A stretch of 8,707 bases of DNA, taken from the NCBI GenBank assembly GCA_005882235.1, contig VBCT01000093.1:1-8707 (forward strand). The letters run 5' to 3'. The stretch comes from Betaproteobacteria bacterium (GTDB taxonomy: Bacteria; Pseudomonadota; Gammaproteobacteria; Burkholderiales; SG8-39). Position numbers and translations under genes: made by a program. How positions within the stretch are numbered: the stretch's first letter is position 1; every line of letters begins with the position of its first letter. The notes under the pieces were generated by a model, which was given only the letters and a program-made list of their open reading frames with translations, was not told the DNA's origin and searched no databases. Positions 1-6,871 of the stretch are shown piece by piece.

Positions 1-372
1 GCTGCGAGCGCATGCCGCACCTCGATTACCGAGGTCTTCCAGAGTGCCACCAGCGCGCCTCTGCCCAACTTCTGGGGCTGCGAAGTCACAAGCGCCACGA
101 CCGGCGGAGCCTCGAAGTACGTGAAATTGATTCAAACCGACGCCAACGGCAGGGTCTTGGTGACGATACAGGGCTTTGCTACCACCATTACCCCGCCCAT
201 CAACGACACGGTGGTCACCCTGGTCCCGCTGAAAAATCCCGGTGGTGCGGGGGTGCAGGCGATGAGCTCTACCGATGTGGGCGGAAACACGGTCTTCGGC
301 TGGCGTTGTGGCAACGCCGGTGACGGCACGAACCTGAACCAGAAGTTCCTGCCTGGCTCCTGCCGCGGCTAA
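1..372 (+). CDS. pilA: Type IV major pilin (PilA-like), C-terminal part, 5' truncated by window edge
   Basis: The reading frame is open from base 1 to the TAA at 370-372 and gives 123 residues of a pilin globular head. The N-terminal methylated helix lies outside the window. What is visible is the alpha-beta loop and beta-sheet part of a type IVa pilin: a Thr/Ser/Gly-rich stretch, a TDANG turn and the closing GWRCG...FLPGSC pattern. The last two Cys (codons 307-309 and 361-363) are placed as the D-region disulfide pair typical of pilins. Two earlier Cys (codons 13-15 and 79-81) probably form a second disulfide. The protein is expected to be assembled by the type IV pilus machinery for twitching, adhesion or DNA uptake. 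It ends in Cys-Arg-Gly, not in the C-terminal Ser glycosylated by TfpO in Pseudomonas group I pilins. A minor pilin or another type IV pilin paralogue cannot be excluded without the N-terminus. Confidence 0.85.
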   Translation, partial: AASACRTSITEVFQSATSAPLPNFWGCEVTSATTGGASKYVKLIQTDANGRVLVTIQGFATTITPPINDTVVTLVPLKNPGGAGVQAMSSTDVGGNTVFGWRCGNAGDGTNLNQKFLPGSCRG

Positions 373-388
373 GCGCAACTTCGTAGTG

Positions 389-420
389 AAAAAGGTACCC
401 TTCGGGGTACCTTTTTTTTT
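389..420 (+). terminator. Strong rho-independent terminator of the pilin gene
   Basis: A perfect inverted repeat (391-400 with 405-414, extendable by two A-T pairs) closes on a TTCG tetraloop and runs into nine consecutive T (412-420). The stem contains two GGTACC hexamers. It lies 16 nt after the pilin stop codon and is a textbook intrinsic terminator on the + strand, as expected for a highly expressed pilin. Its T-tract ends only three bases before the ATG of the next gene, so downstream expression must come from read-through or from a promoter that I cannot see. Confidence 0.93.
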
Positions 421-423
421 CCC

Positions 424-2115
424 ATGTTCGCAAGCATCGTCGGGCGGTCCCGGCACTGGATCGCCGCAGGCCTCATCGCGGGGCTCGCCTGCGGTCTTTA
501 CTGGCCTTTTCTGGGAAGCCCGCGGGTCTTCGACGACTGGGTGTTTTTCTCGGGACAGAACTTTTCCTACTATGCCACGCACCCGTTCGGCCTCGGGCTG
601 AGGCTTCCTCCGTACTTCTCGCTCGCCGTCACGGAGGTGGAGATCGGGGGCATGGTCGCCCACCGGATAGTAAGCCTCGCCTTCCATATCGCCTGCGCGT
701 TGGCGATTTACAAACTCATCCACGATCTGCTGCGGCTGCCGGCGAACCGCCCGGAATCCGCGTCGGGTGCGGACGCCACGACGTGGGCGTTCATCGGCGC
801 AGCCCTCTTCGCGATTCATCCGGTGGCTGTGTATGGAGCGGGATACCTGGTCCAGCGGACCATCGTCATCGCCACACTGTTTTCGCTGCTGTCGATCGTG
901 TTCTTCGTGCGGGGGCTTGTGCGGGGCCGGCACGCCGATGCCGTATCGGCGGCGCTGATGTACAGCGTGGCGGTCCTTTCGAAGGAGCACAGCATCCTGC
1001 TGCCGGCGGCGGCGGCGTTCACCGTGTTGCTGGTCGGCGCGGAACGGCGCTTCTCAGTTCGCCATACCGCGATCTACTTGTCGGCCTGTGCGCCCGCGGC
1101 GATTTTTGTGACACTGCTCAGCCGTTGGCTGATCGGCAGGACGTACGAGCCGGATTTCGGTGCCGTCGCCAATCAGCTCGAGGGCGTCTTCGGGCACGCA
1201 GTGGCGGATTTCTCCTGGTGGATGAGCGCAGTCACTCAGGCAGGCTTGTTCTTCAAGTACCTTGCATTGTGGCTCTGGCCCGATACGGGGGCGATGTCGA
1301 TCGACATCAGGGTTGATTTTCTCCAGACCTGGTCGGGGGGCTGGATTGTTCTCAAGGTCTCGGCTTTCGTCGCTTTCGGCGCGCTCGGATTCCTGCTCTT
1401 GCGGCGTCGCGGCCGGGCGGGGGTCGCCGGGTTCGGAATGCTCTACGCCTGGATTCTTTTCATCGCCGAGTTGAGCACCGCCCGATTCCAGGAACCCTTC
1501 GTGCTTTACCGGAGCTACTTGTGGGCGCCCGGAGCACTGATCGCGGTGGTGGCGATGTTGAGCGCGTTACCTCTCCGGGCAACGATGGCAGCGTCCGTAC
1601 TGGCCATTCCCTTGCTTTTGTGCCAGGCCCATGACCGTCTGGTCACCTTCTCCAGCTCCTTTCTTCTTTGGGAGGATGCAGTTGCCAAACTTCCGGAGAA
1701 GCCCGTTCCCTGGGGTTCGCGGACCTTGTACATGATGGCCAGGGAATACGCGTACGGAGGGCAGTCGCGCAAAGCCGTCGAGATCGCCGAAAAATGCATG
1801 GCCCAGTACCCCGACACCATTCACTGTCACTACTCCCGCGGAGTGATTCATCTCCTCCAGGGGCAATACGCCTTGGCGCTTCGCCATCTGATTCGAGCAG
1901 TCGAGCTGCAGCCCGACAGCGGGATCGCGCACCACCGTCTCGCACTGGTACTGGAGCGACTCGGCAGGACCCAGGAGGCGAAGGCGGAGTACGCGCGCGC
2001 GTCCAATTTGGGCTTCAAAGGAGCAGACTTCGAGATCAGACGCCTGGATTCCTCTGCCGCCGGCCTTCCGGTCCGGAGAGGGACGGCTCGGCGCCGCGCC
2101 CAACGCGAGCAGTGA
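424..2115 (+). CDS. GT-C (TMTC/PMT-like) membrane glycosyltransferase with C-terminal TPRs, pilin-linked
   Basis: This is a 563-residue polytopic inner-membrane protein with many hydrophobic segments up to about residue 400 and a soluble C-terminus. Several features resemble GT-C fold transferases of the TMTC/PMT type. An FDDW motif (residues 36-39) follows the first membrane span, where GT-C enzymes carry catalytic acidic residues. An HPVAVYGAGYLVQR segment (132-145) resembles the HPVHTEAV...GR segment of TMTC proteins. An SKEH motif (186-189) corresponds to their SKE motif. Residues about 437-542 form at least two to three TPR units, with a YSRGVIHLLQGQY-type repeat. Family knowledge suggests a lipid-linked sugar donor and an acceptor outside the membrane. 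The position right after the pilin suggests the pilin as acceptor, but this is inference. ATG 424 is the first in-frame start after the pilin stop; it has no Shine-Dalgarno, and later starts would lose the FDDW motif. The protein could also be a TPR membrane protein without transferase activity. Confidence 0.75.
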   Translation: MFASIVGRSRHWIAAGLIAGLACGLYWPFLGSPRVFDDWVFFSGQNFSYYATHPFGLGLRLPPYFSLAVTEVEIGGMVAHRIVSLAFHIACALAIYKLIHDLLRLPANRPESASGADATTWAFIGAALFAIHPVAVYGAGYLVQRTIVIATLFSLLSIVFFVRGLVRGRHADAVSAALMYSVAVLSKEHSILLPAAAAFTVLLVGAERRFSVRHTAIYLSACAPAAIFVTLLSRWLIGRTYEPDFGAVANQLEGVFGHAVADFSWWMSAVTQAGLFFKYLALWLWPDTGAMSIDIRVDFLQTWSGGWIVLKVSAFVAFGALGFLLLRRRGRAGVAGFGMLYAWILFIAELSTARFQEPFVLYRSYLWAPGALIAVVAMLSALPLRATMAASVLAIPLLLCQAHDRLVTFSSSFLLWEDAVAKLPEKPVPWGSRTLYMMAREYAYGGQSRKAVEIAEKCMAQYPDTIHCHYSRGVIHLLQGQYALALRHLIRAVELQPDSGIAHHRLALVLERLGRTQEAKAEYARASNLGFKGADFEIRRLDSSAAGLPVRRGTARRRAQREQ

Positions 2116-2145
2116 TCAGATGGCGCGAATTGTCGGCGACGGCGA

Positions 2146-2637
2146 TTACGTTTGCGCCCTGCGAAAGTGCCCGGAGCGGCCGCCGGATTTTTCAAGCAGC
2201 TTTATGTCCTCGATGACCATGGCGCGGTCCACCGCCTTGCACATATCATAGATCGTGAGCAGTCCTACGCTCACCGCTGCCAGCGCCTCCATCTCCACTC
2301 CGGTGCGGCCGATCGTCTCGACGGTCACCACGAGGCGAATCGCAGACCGGCGCTTCTCGGCGGTGAACTCTGCTGCGACTCGCGTCAGCCCGAGGGAATG
2401 GCACAAAGGGATCAGCTCCCCGGTTCGCTTGGCCGCCTGAATCGCGGCGACCCGGGCCACGCCGAGGACGTCGCCTTTCTTGGCGCCCCCCGCCAGGATA
2501 AGCTTCAGGGTCGAGGACGCCATGCGGAGCGTGCCGCTCGCCCGCGCGACGCGACGCGTTTCGGGCTTGTCTCCGACGTTCACCATGTGGGCCTGTCCGG
2601 ACCCGTCGAAATGGCTCAATTTTCCTGATCGATTCAT
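2146..2637 (-). CDS. moaC: Cyclic pyranopterin monophosphate synthase MoaC
   Basis: This 163-residue protein matches MoaC in length and along its whole sequence. MoaC works with MoaA in the cytoplasm to convert 3',8-cyclo-7,8-dihydro-GTP into cyclic pyranopterin monophosphate, the first stage of molybdenum cofactor synthesis. Visible signatures are AHMV near residue 17, KKGDV (53-57), IPLCH (76-80), GVEMEAL (113-119), TIYDMCKAV (128-136) and the C-terminal LLEKSGG. Residues equivalent to the known E. coli catalytic set (K51, H77, D128, K131) are present as K54, H80, D131 and K134. I chose the ATG at 2637 because GGGGAG precedes it at good spacing and the homology begins there. The open frame continues upstream to 2802, but that extension runs antisense into the neighbouring gene. 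No other mo- gene is present here. It is divergent from the protease gene. Confidence 0.96.
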   Translation of the reverse strand: MNRSGKLSHFDGSGQAHMVNVGDKPETRRVARASGTLRMASSTLKLILAGGAKKGDVLGVARVAAIQAAKRTGELIPLCHSLGLTRVAAEFTAEKRRSAIRLVVTVETIGRTGVEMEALAAVSVGLLTIYDMCKAVDRAMVIEDIKLLEKSGGRSGHFRRAQT

Positions 2638-2643
2638 CTCCCC
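2638..2643 (-). promoter_or_regulatory. moaC ribosome binding site region
   Basis: Read on the - strand, the bases just before the moaC ATG (2637-2635) are GCGGGGAG, a purine-rich Shine-Dalgarno-like element directly upstream. It supports this internal Met over the upstream in-frame codons of the longer open frame. Confidence 0.55.
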
Positions 2644-2665
2644 GCCTTCGAGCGACACGCAGATC

Positions 2666-2694
2666 GTTATAGAGCGACGCGTCCGGGAACCCAA
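2666..2694 (-). promoter_or_regulatory. Putative sigma-70 promoter of moaC
   Basis: On the - strand a -35-like TTGGGT (2694-2689) and a -10-like TATAAC (2671-2666, five of six consensus bases) are separated by exactly 17 nt. Transcription would begin near 2659, leaving a leader of about 22 nt that contains the GGGGAG ribosome binding site before the moaC ATG. This was found by eye; the -35 match is modest. Confidence 0.5.
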
Positions 2695-2719
2695 CCCGGA
2701 GAGCGGTATCATATTATCC

Positions 2720-4159
2720 ATGAGAATCCCCGCCGTATGCCTGGGTCTCGCGTTGTTGGTTCCGCAAGCACGTGCGCAGACCCTGCCGGAGCTGGGGGAC
2801 ACATCCGGTGCGCTGCTGTCGCCTTACCTCGAACGCAAGATCGGCGAGCAGGCGATGCGGGAAATTCGCTTGCGCGAACCGACTTTTCTCGACGATCCGG
2901 AGCTTACCGAGTACGTGAACGAGGTCGGCGGGCGCATTGTGGCCGCGAGCCCCGAGGCGCGTCAGGACTTCGAGTTCTTCATGGTGCGTGACAACACCAT
3001 CAACGCTTTTGCGATGCCCGGGGGATTCGTGGGGGTGCACACCGGCCTGCTCCTCGCAGCGCAGACTGAGTCCGAGCTCGCCGGCGTGCTAGCGCACGAG
3101 GTGGCTCACGTGACCCAGCACCACATCGCCCGTCTTCTGGGAAAACAGGAGCAGATGTCGATTCCCACTCTTGCGGCGGTGGTTCTGGGCATTCTGGCCG
3201 CCCGCTCCCGCCCCGACTTGGCGCAGGCGGTCATTGCCGGTGCAGGAGCGAGCAGCATTCAATCGCAGCTCAATTACACTCGTGATTTCGAGCGCGAGGC
3301 CGACAGAATCGGCTTTCAATTTCTCCAGCAGGCGGGTTTCGACGTCGGCGGCATGGGCTCGTTCTTCGAACGCATGCAGAAAGCGACCCGACTGTATGAG
3401 AACAACGCGCCGGCCTATTTGCGCACGCACCCTCTTACCAGCGAGCGCATCGCCGATATGCAGAATCGCGCACAGACGGCGGTGTATAGGCAAGCGCCCG
3501 ATAGCATCGAGTTTCATCTCGCGCGAGCGAAGGTCCGCGCCGAACAGGGGTTGCCGCGCGAAGCCGTCGCGCATTTCGATGAGCTGGTGCGCGAGCACCG
3601 TTATGCCGAGGAGGCCGGCGCGCGCTACGGCCTCGCCAGCGCTCTGGCAAGGGCACGCGATTTTTCCCGCGCCGCATCCGAAGTCGAAACAGTACGCAAG
3701 CGGCTCGGGACTCACCCCATGGTGGAGCTGCTGATGGCACGGGTGCGCCTCGGCGCCGGTGATCCGGCGGGAGCTCGCGACGTGCTGCGCGAGGCGCTCG
3801 CTCGCGCTCCCAATTATCGGCCGCTTCACTACGCCTATGTGGATGTACTGCAAGGGATGGGACAGCATCAGGCGGCGCTTGCATGGCTTGTCGAACTGGT
3901 GAAAAGCTACCCGCGAGATGCCCGGATGTACAGCCTGCAAGCCAAATCCTATGCTGCATCGGGCAAGCGCCTGTTGCACCATCAGGCGCTTGCCGAAACC
4001 TACGTTCTGCAGGGAACGCTGCCGGCCGCAATCGAGCAGCTCCAGTTCGCGCAGAAAAGCGGAGACGGTGATTTCTACCAACTTTCCGCCGTCGAAGCCC
4101 GCTTACGAGATCTGCGCTTGCTGCAGGCCGAAGAGAAAAAGACAGCTAAGGGAAATTGA
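2720..4159 (+). CDS. bepA: BepA-like periplasmic M48 metalloprotease with TPR domain
   Basis: This 479-residue protein is close to the 487 residues of E. coli BepA (YfgC). BepA is a periplasmic zinc protease and chaperone that acts on outer-membrane protein assembly (BAM, LptD) and degrades stalled substrates. A signal peptide is visible at residues 1-19 with an ARA|Q cleavage site. The M48 domain carries HEVAH (126-130) as zinc ligands and catalytic Glu, and EREAD with the third ligand Glu193. His237 in RTHPL corresponds to the regulatory His246 switch of BepA. TPR-like helices run from about residue 260 to 470, for example LARAKVRAEQGLPREAVAHF. The start at 2720 places the signal peptide at the N-terminus. 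The open frame extends back to 2480, but that part is antisense to moaC. GGAGAG at 2698-2703 is about 16 nt from the ATG, too far for a normal ribosome binding site. It converges with the chrB gene. Confidence 0.9.
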   Translation: MRIPAVCLGLALLVPQARAQTLPELGDTSGALLSPYLERKIGEQAMREIRLREPTFLDDPELTEYVNEVGGRIVAASPEARQDFEFFMVRDNTINAFAMPGGFVGVHTGLLLAAQTESELAGVLAHEVAHVTQHHIARLLGKQEQMSIPTLAAVVLGILAARSRPDLAQAVIAGAGASSIQSQLNYTRDFEREADRIGFQFLQQAGFDVGGMGSFFERMQKATRLYENNAPAYLRTHPLTSERIADMQNRAQTAVYRQAPDSIEFHLARAKVRAEQGLPREAVAHFDELVREHRYAEEAGARYGLASALARARDFSRAASEVETVRKRLGTHPMVELLMARVRLGAGDPAGARDVLREALARAPNYRPLHYAYVDVLQGMGQHQAALAWLVELVKSYPRDARMYSLQAKSYAASGKRLLHHQALAETYVLQGTLPAAIEQLQFAQKSGDGDFYQLSAVEARLRDLRLLQAEEKKTAKGN

Positions 4160-4175
4160 AAAACGCGTCCCGCGT
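4159..4175 (-). terminator. Short hairpin with T-run, possible chrB terminator
   Basis: Between the convergent protease and chrB stop codons lies ACGCG-TCC-CGCGT (4163-4175), a perfect 5-bp stem with a 3-nt loop. Read on the - strand it is followed by TTTT, so it may end the chrB transcript. On the + strand the downstream bases are not T-rich. The stem is short, so this is a weak call. Confidence 0.4.
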
Positions 4176-4184
4176 GCTTAAGGA

Positions 4185-5168
4185 TCAGGTGCGGGGAACG
4201 GGGTCCTTACCCGGTGCGTCGAAGTACGCTTCGTAGAGGAGATCGAACGTTTTCTCGCTCTCCGTGAACAGCTCCCCATCGCTGTTGCAGCGACGGCGCG
4301 CCCCCTCGAGCAGCGTTTCCACTCCGGCCGCCTCGGCGACCGGCGCACCGCCTGCATCGAGGTAATGGACGAGCGCTCCGATTCTCGCAAGCGTCTCGTT
4401 ATTGTCGAGGCTAAATTTCGCGAGGAGCTCCTGGAATGTTACCTTGTCCCTGCTGTTGGAAAAGGTCGCGCCCTCGAAACCGAACCCGACCGCGGTCGAA
4501 GGGCATTGTTGAGTCTTTTCCATCCACATCAAGCTCGCCTCCGGGTCGATGAAACGCCGGATGAGCCAAGCGGAGGCGAGCCGATCGGCCAGGAGGGGTT
4601 TGCGGGACGCCCAAAGGCGCTTGAAGTAATAGCGCCCTGTTTGGGTCAGGCGGCCGGAGTTGGGAGCGTCGGGAAACATCCTTTTTCGTACCTCGCCTTC
4701 CGTATCGCGCAGCGCTTGCGCAGCCCGCTCCTTTGCCGGCGACCCGAAGAAATCGAGCGCGCTGATCGCTTCGAATTCACGTCGCTGCTTGTTGAGAACT
4801 CGAGCGATCGCACTGGGCTCGGAAATCCCGAAGCCGGCGCGCAGCCCCTCAACTGCTTTGATCAATTCCTCGTATTTTCCCGCCCGGTCAAAAAGCGCCC
4901 GGAACGCCCGTCCTTGCTGGGCGTCCAAATTCGTCGCCGGCAGTATATGCGCCGAGCCGTTGATGCGGCTCATGTGCTCGGACAGGCGCCGCAGACCTTG
5001 CCGATTTGCCTGGCTGTCCGGCAGCAAATAGACGCCCTCACGCAGCACCGAGCAGCCCATGGATTCGAGCGTGCGCAGCACCCGCATCCGGGCGGCCGGA
5101 TCATCCATCGGAAGACTGGCGACGTATACCAGCCAATTCGAATCAGGTGGTGGCGATTCTTTGGCCAA
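4185..5168 (-). CDS. chrB: ChrB-type chromate resistance / chromate-responsive protein
   Basis: This 327-residue protein has both ChrB regions. The N-terminal part shows WLVYVASLP (12-20) and REGVYLLPD (43-51), the pattern of the ChrB N-terminal domain. The C-terminal part has WASRKPLLADRLASAWLIRRF (starting at 186) followed by IDPEA, the hallmark of the ChrB C-terminal domain. Known ChrB proteins act as chromate-sensing regulators of chr operons and contribute to chromate resistance, usually beside the ChrA efflux pump. No chrA is visible here. I chose the TTG at 5168 because GAGGAG stands 5 nt upstream. A second TTG at 5222 would add 18 residues but has no clear ribosome binding site, and no ATG or GTG starts the frame before the conserved region. 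The gene is convergent with the M48 protease gene and divergent from tusA. Its role without chrA is uncertain. Confidence 0.85.
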   Translation of the reverse strand: MAKESPPPDSNWLVYVASLPMDDPAARMRVLRTLESMGCSVLREGVYLLPDSQANRQGLRRLSEHMSRINGSAHILPATNLDAQQGRAFRALFDRAGKYEELIKAVEGLRAGFGISEPSAIARVLNKQRREFEAISALDFFGSPAKERAAQALRDTEGEVRKRMFPDAPNSGRLTQTGRYYFKRLWASRKPLLADRLASAWLIRRFIDPEASLMWMEKTQQCPSTAVGFGFEGATFSNSRDKVTFQELLAKFSLDNNETLARIGALVHYLDAGGAPVAEAAGVETLLEGARRRCNSDGELFTESEKTFDLLYEAYFDAPGKDPVPRT

Positions 5169-5266
5169 AGCCGCTCCTCGGTGAAGGTGCCCCCTATCGG
5201 CGTCCCAGTTTAAGTATCGCAAACCGTTTAGGCAACCCTGATGCCCAGCAGATGCGGCCGCGTGGC

Positions 5267-5295
5267 TTCATCAGAGGTGCGGTTTGGTATATAGT
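5267..5295 (+). promoter_or_regulatory. Putative promoter of the tusA-like gene
   Basis: TATAGT at 5290-5295 matches the -10 consensus at five of six bases. TTCATC at 5267-5272, 17 nt upstream, is a weak -35. Transcription would start near 5302, about 23 nt before the ATG at 5325. An AAGAG element at 5317-5321 sits very close to that ATG and is only a moderate ribosome binding site. Confidence 0.4.
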
Positions 5296-5324
5296 TTCCG
5301 CGCTTCGAGTGTACGCAAGAGACG

Positions 5325-5555
5325 ATGGCGACTTTCGACAAGGATCTGGATGTACGCGGCCTCAATTGCCCGCTTCCCATCCTGCGCGCCAAGAAGGCCT
5401 TGGCGGAGCTCAAGAGCGGGGAGGTACTGCGGGTCCTTGCTACCGATCCCGGTTCAGTAAAGGATTTTCAGGCCTTTGCAAAACAGACGGGCAACCAGCT
5501 ACTCTCGCATGATGAAGCGGACAAAATATTCACCTTCCTAATGAAGAAGAGGTGA
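5325..5555 (+). CDS. tusA: TusA/SirA-family sulfur-carrier protein
   Basis: This 76-residue protein matches the size and full pattern of the TusA (SirA/YedF/YeeD) family. The N-terminus carries LDVRGLNCPLP with the conserved CPxP motif; Cys15 is the expected persulfide-bearing residue. The mid-region TDPGSVKDFQAFAKQTGN is typical of the small betaproteobacterial-style members. Such proteins relay sulfane sulfur, in TusA's case from a cysteine desulfurase toward tRNA thiolation and other sulfur pathways, including those tied to molybdenum cofactor enzymes. Which of these this paralogue serves cannot be told from sequence alone, so the symbol is a family name rather than proof of orthology. The gene is monocistronic, divergent from chrB and convergent with the MFS gene. 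Confidence 0.88.
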   Translation: MATFDKDLDVRGLNCPLPILRAKKALAELKSGEVLRVLATDPGSVKDFQAFAKQTGNQLLSHDEADKIFTFLMKKR

Positions 5556-5575
5556 CCGGTCGTTGGTTCGATCGG
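5556..5575. terminator. Stem-loop between convergent tusA and MFS genes
   Basis: CCGGTCG (5556-5562) pairs with CGATCGG (5569-5575) around a TTGGTT loop: seven base pairs with one G-T wobble, starting at the base after the tusA stop codon. No T-tract follows on either side, so it is not a classic intrinsic terminator. It could protect or separate the two convergent transcripts. Confidence 0.3.
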
Positions 5576-5590
5576 CCGTCCTGATCTCAG

Positions 5591-6847
5591 CTATACCCGT
5601 GGTTCGCGGATGATCCCCTGCTTCAGGTAGACGGGCCTCACGGCTCGCGCCCAAGTCTTCAGGCCCAACGCGAACGTGCTTCCCGCGAGGACCACGATCA
5701 GGCCGCATCCGAAGAGAGTCCAGTGAGCCCCGATCACTTCGGCGAGCGCCCCTGCGGTGAAGTTGCCGATGGGCGCAAAACCGAGGAAGCACATGACGTA
5801 CATGCTGATCACCCTCGCGCGCTTGTCCTCGTCCGCGAGGGTCTGGAGGATCGTATTGATGGAGGCCGCCGTGACGACGAGCCCGGCACCGAAGACCGCG
5901 AGCAACGCGAGCGACAACCAGAGCGTTCCGGACAGTGAGAATCCGGTCAACGCGGCGCCGGCCACCACGGTAGTCGAGGCGACGACCCGGCCGAGCCCGC
6001 GCACCGAACCGCGCGCAGCAAGCGCAAAGGTGCCTGCGATGGCGCCCAGTCCGACCGCGCCGATGAGAAAGCCGAAGGTCCTCGAGTCACCGCTGAATGT
6101 CTCGGCGGCGAAGATGGGCATCAGGGACGACCAGGGCGCGGTGAAAAATCCCATCGCCATGAGAAGCAGCAAAAGACGCCGAGTGCCCGTAAAACCGAAG
6201 GCATAAGCGAATCCCGACGCCAGCTCGCGCCACCACTCGACCCCCGTACCGAGGGGCTTGCGCGGCTTCACGCGCACCACGGCGTAGGTCCCGATGATGG
6301 CCAGATAGAAGAGGGCGTTGGCGAGAAAGCACCACGCTTCACCGAGCGCGGCAAGGACCAGCCCCGCCACCGAAGGTCCGACGAAGCGCGTGGACTGAAA
6401 CAGCATCGATTGCAGGGCGATCGCATTGGGCAGGTCCTCCCTGTGCTCTATCAGCTCCAGTAGGAAGGCCTGACGGGTCGGTGTCTCGAACGCGGTTATG
6501 ATCCCGAGGAAAAGAGCGAGCGCTATCAAGTGGGGAACGCGAATCACCTCGGCGAAAGTGAGCAGAGCGAGCGCCAGTGCCTGGACGAACGCGAGCGATT
6601 GGATCAGCATCAGCAGGCGCCGGCGATTGACCCTGTCGGCCCAAACGCCGGCGATAGGGGATAGAAACAATACGGGCAGCTGCTGAGCTCCCGCGGTCAC
6701 ACCGAGCAGGAGCGCCGACCCGGTGACGCGGTACACCAGCCAGCTCATCGCCACCGTCTGGATCCAGTTCCCGAGCAGCGACAGGCCCTGGCCCGCGTAG
6801 AAGATCCGGAAGCTCTTCGAACGGAAAGCGCGCAGCGCGGGATGCAC
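5591..6847 (-). CDS. MFS transporter, EntS/MFS_3-like exporter
   Basis: This 418-residue protein has about twelve hydrophobic segments with a central polar linker near VRVKPRKP, as in major facilitator transporters. The opening FRSKSFRIFYAGQGLSLLGNW, the run AMSWLVYRVTGSALLLG and the motif-A-like GVWADRVNRRR (67-77) are typical of the MFS_3 / enterobactin-exporter-like group. A conserved PTRQAFLLELI block follows. It is expected to sit in the inner membrane and export a small molecule by proton antiport; the substrate is unknown. The start is GTG at 6847; no Shine-Dalgarno is seen, and no other start codon lies between it and the valS stop in this frame. It follows valS by 24 nt on the same strand and in the same frame, so it may depend on valS translation. 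Confidence 0.88.
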   Translation of the reverse strand: MHPALRAFRSKSFRIFYAGQGLSLLGNWIQTVAMSWLVYRVTGSALLLGVTAGAQQLPVLFLSPIAGVWADRVNRRRLLMLIQSLAFVQALALALLTFAEVIRVPHLIALALFLGIITAFETPTRQAFLLELIEHREDLPNAIALQSMLFQSTRFVGPSVAGLVLAALGEAWCFLANALFYLAIIGTYAVVRVKPRKPLGTGVEWWRELASGFAYAFGFTGTRRLLLLLMAMGFFTAPWSSLMPIFAAETFSGDSRTFGFLIGAVGLGAIAGTFALAARGSVRGLGRVVASTTVVAGAALTGFSLSGTLWLSLALLAVFGAGLVVTAASINTILQTLADEDKRARVISMYVMCFLGFAPIGNFTAGALAEVIGAHWTLFGCGLIVVLAGSTFALGLKTWARAVRPVYLKQGIIREPRV

Positions 6848-6871
6848 GGAGGCGGCAGCCTTGGGAGAAAC

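Noticed and set aside
1567..2103. Long - strand open frame opposite the TPR part of the membrane protein
   Set aside because: Antisense shadow; the + strand shows TPR repeats and membrane segments in a continuous frame.
2116..2145. Possible terminator between the membrane-protein gene and moaC
   Set aside because: Only a GGCGC/GCGCC pairing with a loop of more than 20 nt and no T-tract; not convincing on either strand.
2480..2719. 80-codon in-frame upstream extension of the M48 protease frame
   Set aside because: It runs antisense through moaC, and using it would bury the clear signal peptide that begins at 2720.
2638..2802. 55-codon upstream extension of the moaC frame
   Set aside because: MoaC homology begins at the ATG at 2637, which has a good ribosome binding site; the extension overlaps the bepA signal-peptide region.
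3089..4081. 330-codon open frame on the - strand inside bepA
   Set aside because: It is a shadow of a GC-rich coding gene; the translation has no recognisable family pattern, while the + strand encodes a complete M48 protease.
4365..5213. 282-codon open frame on the + strand opposite chrB
   Set aside because: The - strand encodes conserved ChrB domains; the + strand translation is rich in Arg/Pro without known motifs.
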